A stretch of 64,000 bases of DNA, taken from the NCBI RefSeq assembly GCF_004011695.2, contig NC_082406.1, positions 1,426,001-1,490,000 of the forward strand, given 5' to 3'. Numbering within the stretch: position 1 is the first letter of the stretch; the number at the start of each line of letters is the position of its first letter. Below the pieces are notes generated by a model. It was not told the origin of the DNA, ran no database searches, and saw nothing but the letters and a program-made list of their open reading frames with translations. Both the position numbers and the translations under genes were made by a program. This stretch comes from Ascochyta rabiei (taxonomy: Eukaryota > Ascomycota > Dothideomycetes > Pleosporales > Didymellaceae). This document shows, piece by piece, positions 62,145 to 64,000 of the stretch.

Positions 62145-63368
62145 ATGGATAAGTTTGGGCCCTCTGGCGAAAGCTCACGTAGTGGGACACCAGGCGGCGC
62201 GCGTTTCGCTTCCCAAGCAGCTACTGCGGAGGATCTGCTCAAGGCGCAAACGGTTGGCCTGGTCAATCTCAACGACTACCGGAAGAGACGCGCGGAGGCC
62301 ATAGAGCTCAAGGAGCGAGGCAGTCCTGCCGTTGAACCCAGCACTGACGCACCACAAGAAGGGTACAGTTTACCTTGGCATCACACGCCTGCGTACGAGC
62401 TAATTTGAAAAGTACAGAACATCGACGCCAAAGCCGGTATTCACGAAGAAGCGCAAGATAGCCGCAAAGGGCAAGCTGTCATTCGGGGTAGACGAGGATG
62501 ATGAGATCGACTCTGCTGTTTCGAAAGCGCCTACACCCCGCGAGAATGCAGCTGCCGACATGTCCGCCGTCAGCTCGGACGCAGAGACTAAGACCGTGAA
62601 GAGGAAGAAACTGGGTGCGAACACGAGCGTTGGCACGAAGCCTCGAGTGATGACGAAATCGGCTCTTCAGCGCGAAGCACAGCAGGCAGATGTTGCGCGA
62701 CAAGAGTTTTTGAGGATGCGAGACAGCGTGAAAGCGACGGAGGTTGCCATCCCATTTGTTTTCTACGACGGCACCAACATCCCTGGAGGGCTCTGTAGAA
62801 TCAAGAAGGGCGACCACATATGGCTGTTTTTGGACAAAGCTCGAAAAGTAGGCGCCGAGTTGGGTGTGGGTGGCGACAACAGTCGGAGGAATTGGGCAAG
62901 GGTCAGTGTTGATGATCTTATGCTCGTGCGCGGAGAGGTCATTCTGCCTCATGTGAGTTGCAATTGAATGATTGCATACGAGACATCAGCTGACTTTGTT
63001 CACAGCATTACGAGTTCTACTACTTCTTGTTCAACAACGTCACGGGGTTCAATGGTCCCATCTTCGATTGGTCTGCACAGCCAACCAAAGCCACTCCCTC
63101 CACCAGTCCTGTTGATGAAGACTCCAACGCCGCCGACTACGATCCAATGAACCCGAAGAAGAGCAAGGGCAAAGCATCAAGCTTTGCAGACAAAGAACTT
63201 GAGGGGTACCATGATGATCCATCCGTGACCAAGGTCGTGGACCGACGATGGTATGAGAAGAACAAGCACATCTTCCCCGCAAGTGTTTGGGAGGAGTACA
63301 GTCCTGAGAAGACGTATGCAAAAGCTGAGCGGAAGGACGCCGAGGGCAACCGATTCTTCTTCTCTTGA
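62145..63368 (+). CDS. XAP5/FAM50-family splicing-associated protein
   Basis: Exons are 62145-62362, 62418-62952 and 63006-63368 (371 residues; introns 55 and 53 nt). Start MDKFGPSGESSRSGTPGGAR leads into RFASQAATAEDLLKAQTVGL, typical for the family; an upstream in-frame ATG at 62034 is less likely. The acceptor GTACAG|A is needed to keep frame (PQEGTSTPKPVFTKKRK). The C-terminal XAP5 domain is very clear: VAIPFVFYDGTNIPGGLCRI, KKGDHIWLFLDKARKVGAEL, RNWARVSVDDLMLVRGEVIL, PHHYEFYYFLFNN, then DRRWYEKNKHIFPASVWEEY. FAM50/XAP5 proteins are nuclear components of the spliceosomal C complex; in plants the homologue is XCT. Function in fungi is little studied. Confidence 0.93.
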
Positions 63369-64000
63369 GGGTGGCATCTTTCCACTGGGACGCTGTCCGT
63401 CATGACAACGAGTGACGATTGCAGTACGTGCATATGCGGCAGGTAGCGCCCACAAGGTACTGCGCGACAAGCAACACGTACGGTCGGACCTCTGCCAAGT
63501 GGCTACCAAAACGTGGAGATGATTGCCCCGCCTTGCAGCATGTCTTGCATGCTGCATCAAATGACGGACCTGTCAGCTAGAAACATGCCGTGTAGCATCT
63601 TTCATAGCCAATGTTAAACTCAAGCCACCATCTGCGCTACAATGCCTACGTGATACCCAGGGTCCGAAGCGGTGTGACCATGCCTGTGAATGCGAGAACA
63701 AGCACGGGCGGTCATTTGACGAACTCGCTAGGTACTGCCCTCACGGTCTAGAGAAGCGGAAGTGTCGCGTGACATGTGAATCGACCGAACTCTCCGGCAT
63801 ACTTGCAGACCAGCATTACCAATCCGTGTTGGCATATGCTCGGCTACACCGTGCTGTCAACATCGCAGCTCATGTGTGGACGGTCTCGCATGCAGGATTG
63901 TTCTCGCTTCTATCTGGGGGGCCCGGCCCTGCAAGAGCATGTGCCTGTCGCCCTGCACGACATCGAAAGCCGACAGCATGGGTAAATCTGGCATTGCATT
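63369..64000. other. Intergenic to window end, nothing recognised
   Basis: About 630 bases after XAP5 with only short open frames and no tRNA-like element. A gene beyond the window may have its promoter here. Confidence 0.5.

Noticed and set aside
1..64000. Secondary-metabolite or defence gene cluster
   Set aside because: No backbone synthase, tailoring oxidase, NLR, HET or transporter group is present; neighbouring genes are unrelated housekeeping functions.

Overview
The window is nuclear DNA of a filamentous ascomycete. Genes are dense and carry short introns (mostly 45-65 nt) with GT..AG ends and CTAAC/CTAAT branch sites. There is a transposon relic mutated in the pattern of repeat-induced point mutation (RIP), and the gene set is typical of Pezizomycotina (filamentous PPG1, a multi-CBM18 chitin deacetylase, XAP5, UBE2S-type E2). 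I infer Dothideomycetes, probably Pleosporales; genus and species cannot be read from the sequence. Exon models below were made by hand from splice signals and reading frames, and family names come from recognising motifs, not from searches.

Layout. 0-1.6 kb: RIP-degraded pogo/Fot1-type transposase relic on the minus strand. 3.5-5.0 kb: one-pass membrane protein. 5-9.1 kb: gene-poor stretch with a few weak coding-like fragments. 9.1-18.4 kb: PUF6 (+), a small ankyrin protein (-), a PAP2 lipid phosphatase (+), a multi-pass membrane protein (+), an AT-rich decayed tract, then an NTF2-like protein (+). 19-25.9 kb: an unrecognised multi-exon minus-strand candidate, RTP1/TANGO6 (+), Sm-F (-) and a DUF866 zinc protein (+). 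26.1-26.6 kb: a small secreted precursor made of tandem repeats with Kex2-type sites, in which a stop codon cuts off the last repeat. 27-34 kb: PPR protein (-), PNPOx-like membrane protein (+), METTL4-type MT-A70 methyltransferase (-), LEU5 CoA carrier (+). 34.7-43.2 kb: UPF3 (-), PPG1 phosphatase (+), dipeptidyl peptidase III (-), secreted GH16 (-). 44-54.9 kb: UBE2S-like E2 (-), a small palindromic element, NUP120 (-), RAD51 (-), aldo-keto reductase (-), NIP30 homologue (+). 55-63.4 kb: modular chitin deacetylase (-), a UBA/AT-hook protein whose C-terminus resembles the RAD51AP1 RAD51-binding motif (-), and divergently from it XAP5/FAM50 (+).

Most genes are unrelated housekeeping functions: RNA metabolism (PUF6, Sm-F, UPF3, METTL4, XAP5), nuclear pore and RNA polymerase assembly (NUP120, RTP1), recombination (RAD51), and wall or secreted functions (GH16, chitin deacetylase, repeat peptide). 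There is no biosynthetic cluster and no defence island. The observations most worth following are the repeat-peptide precursor with its interrupted array, the UBA/AT-hook protein with a possible RAD51-binding tail, the tandem repeat built around the PPG1 stop codon, the GC-AG intron in the chitin deacetylase, and the perfect 33-bp inverted-repeat element at 46 kb.
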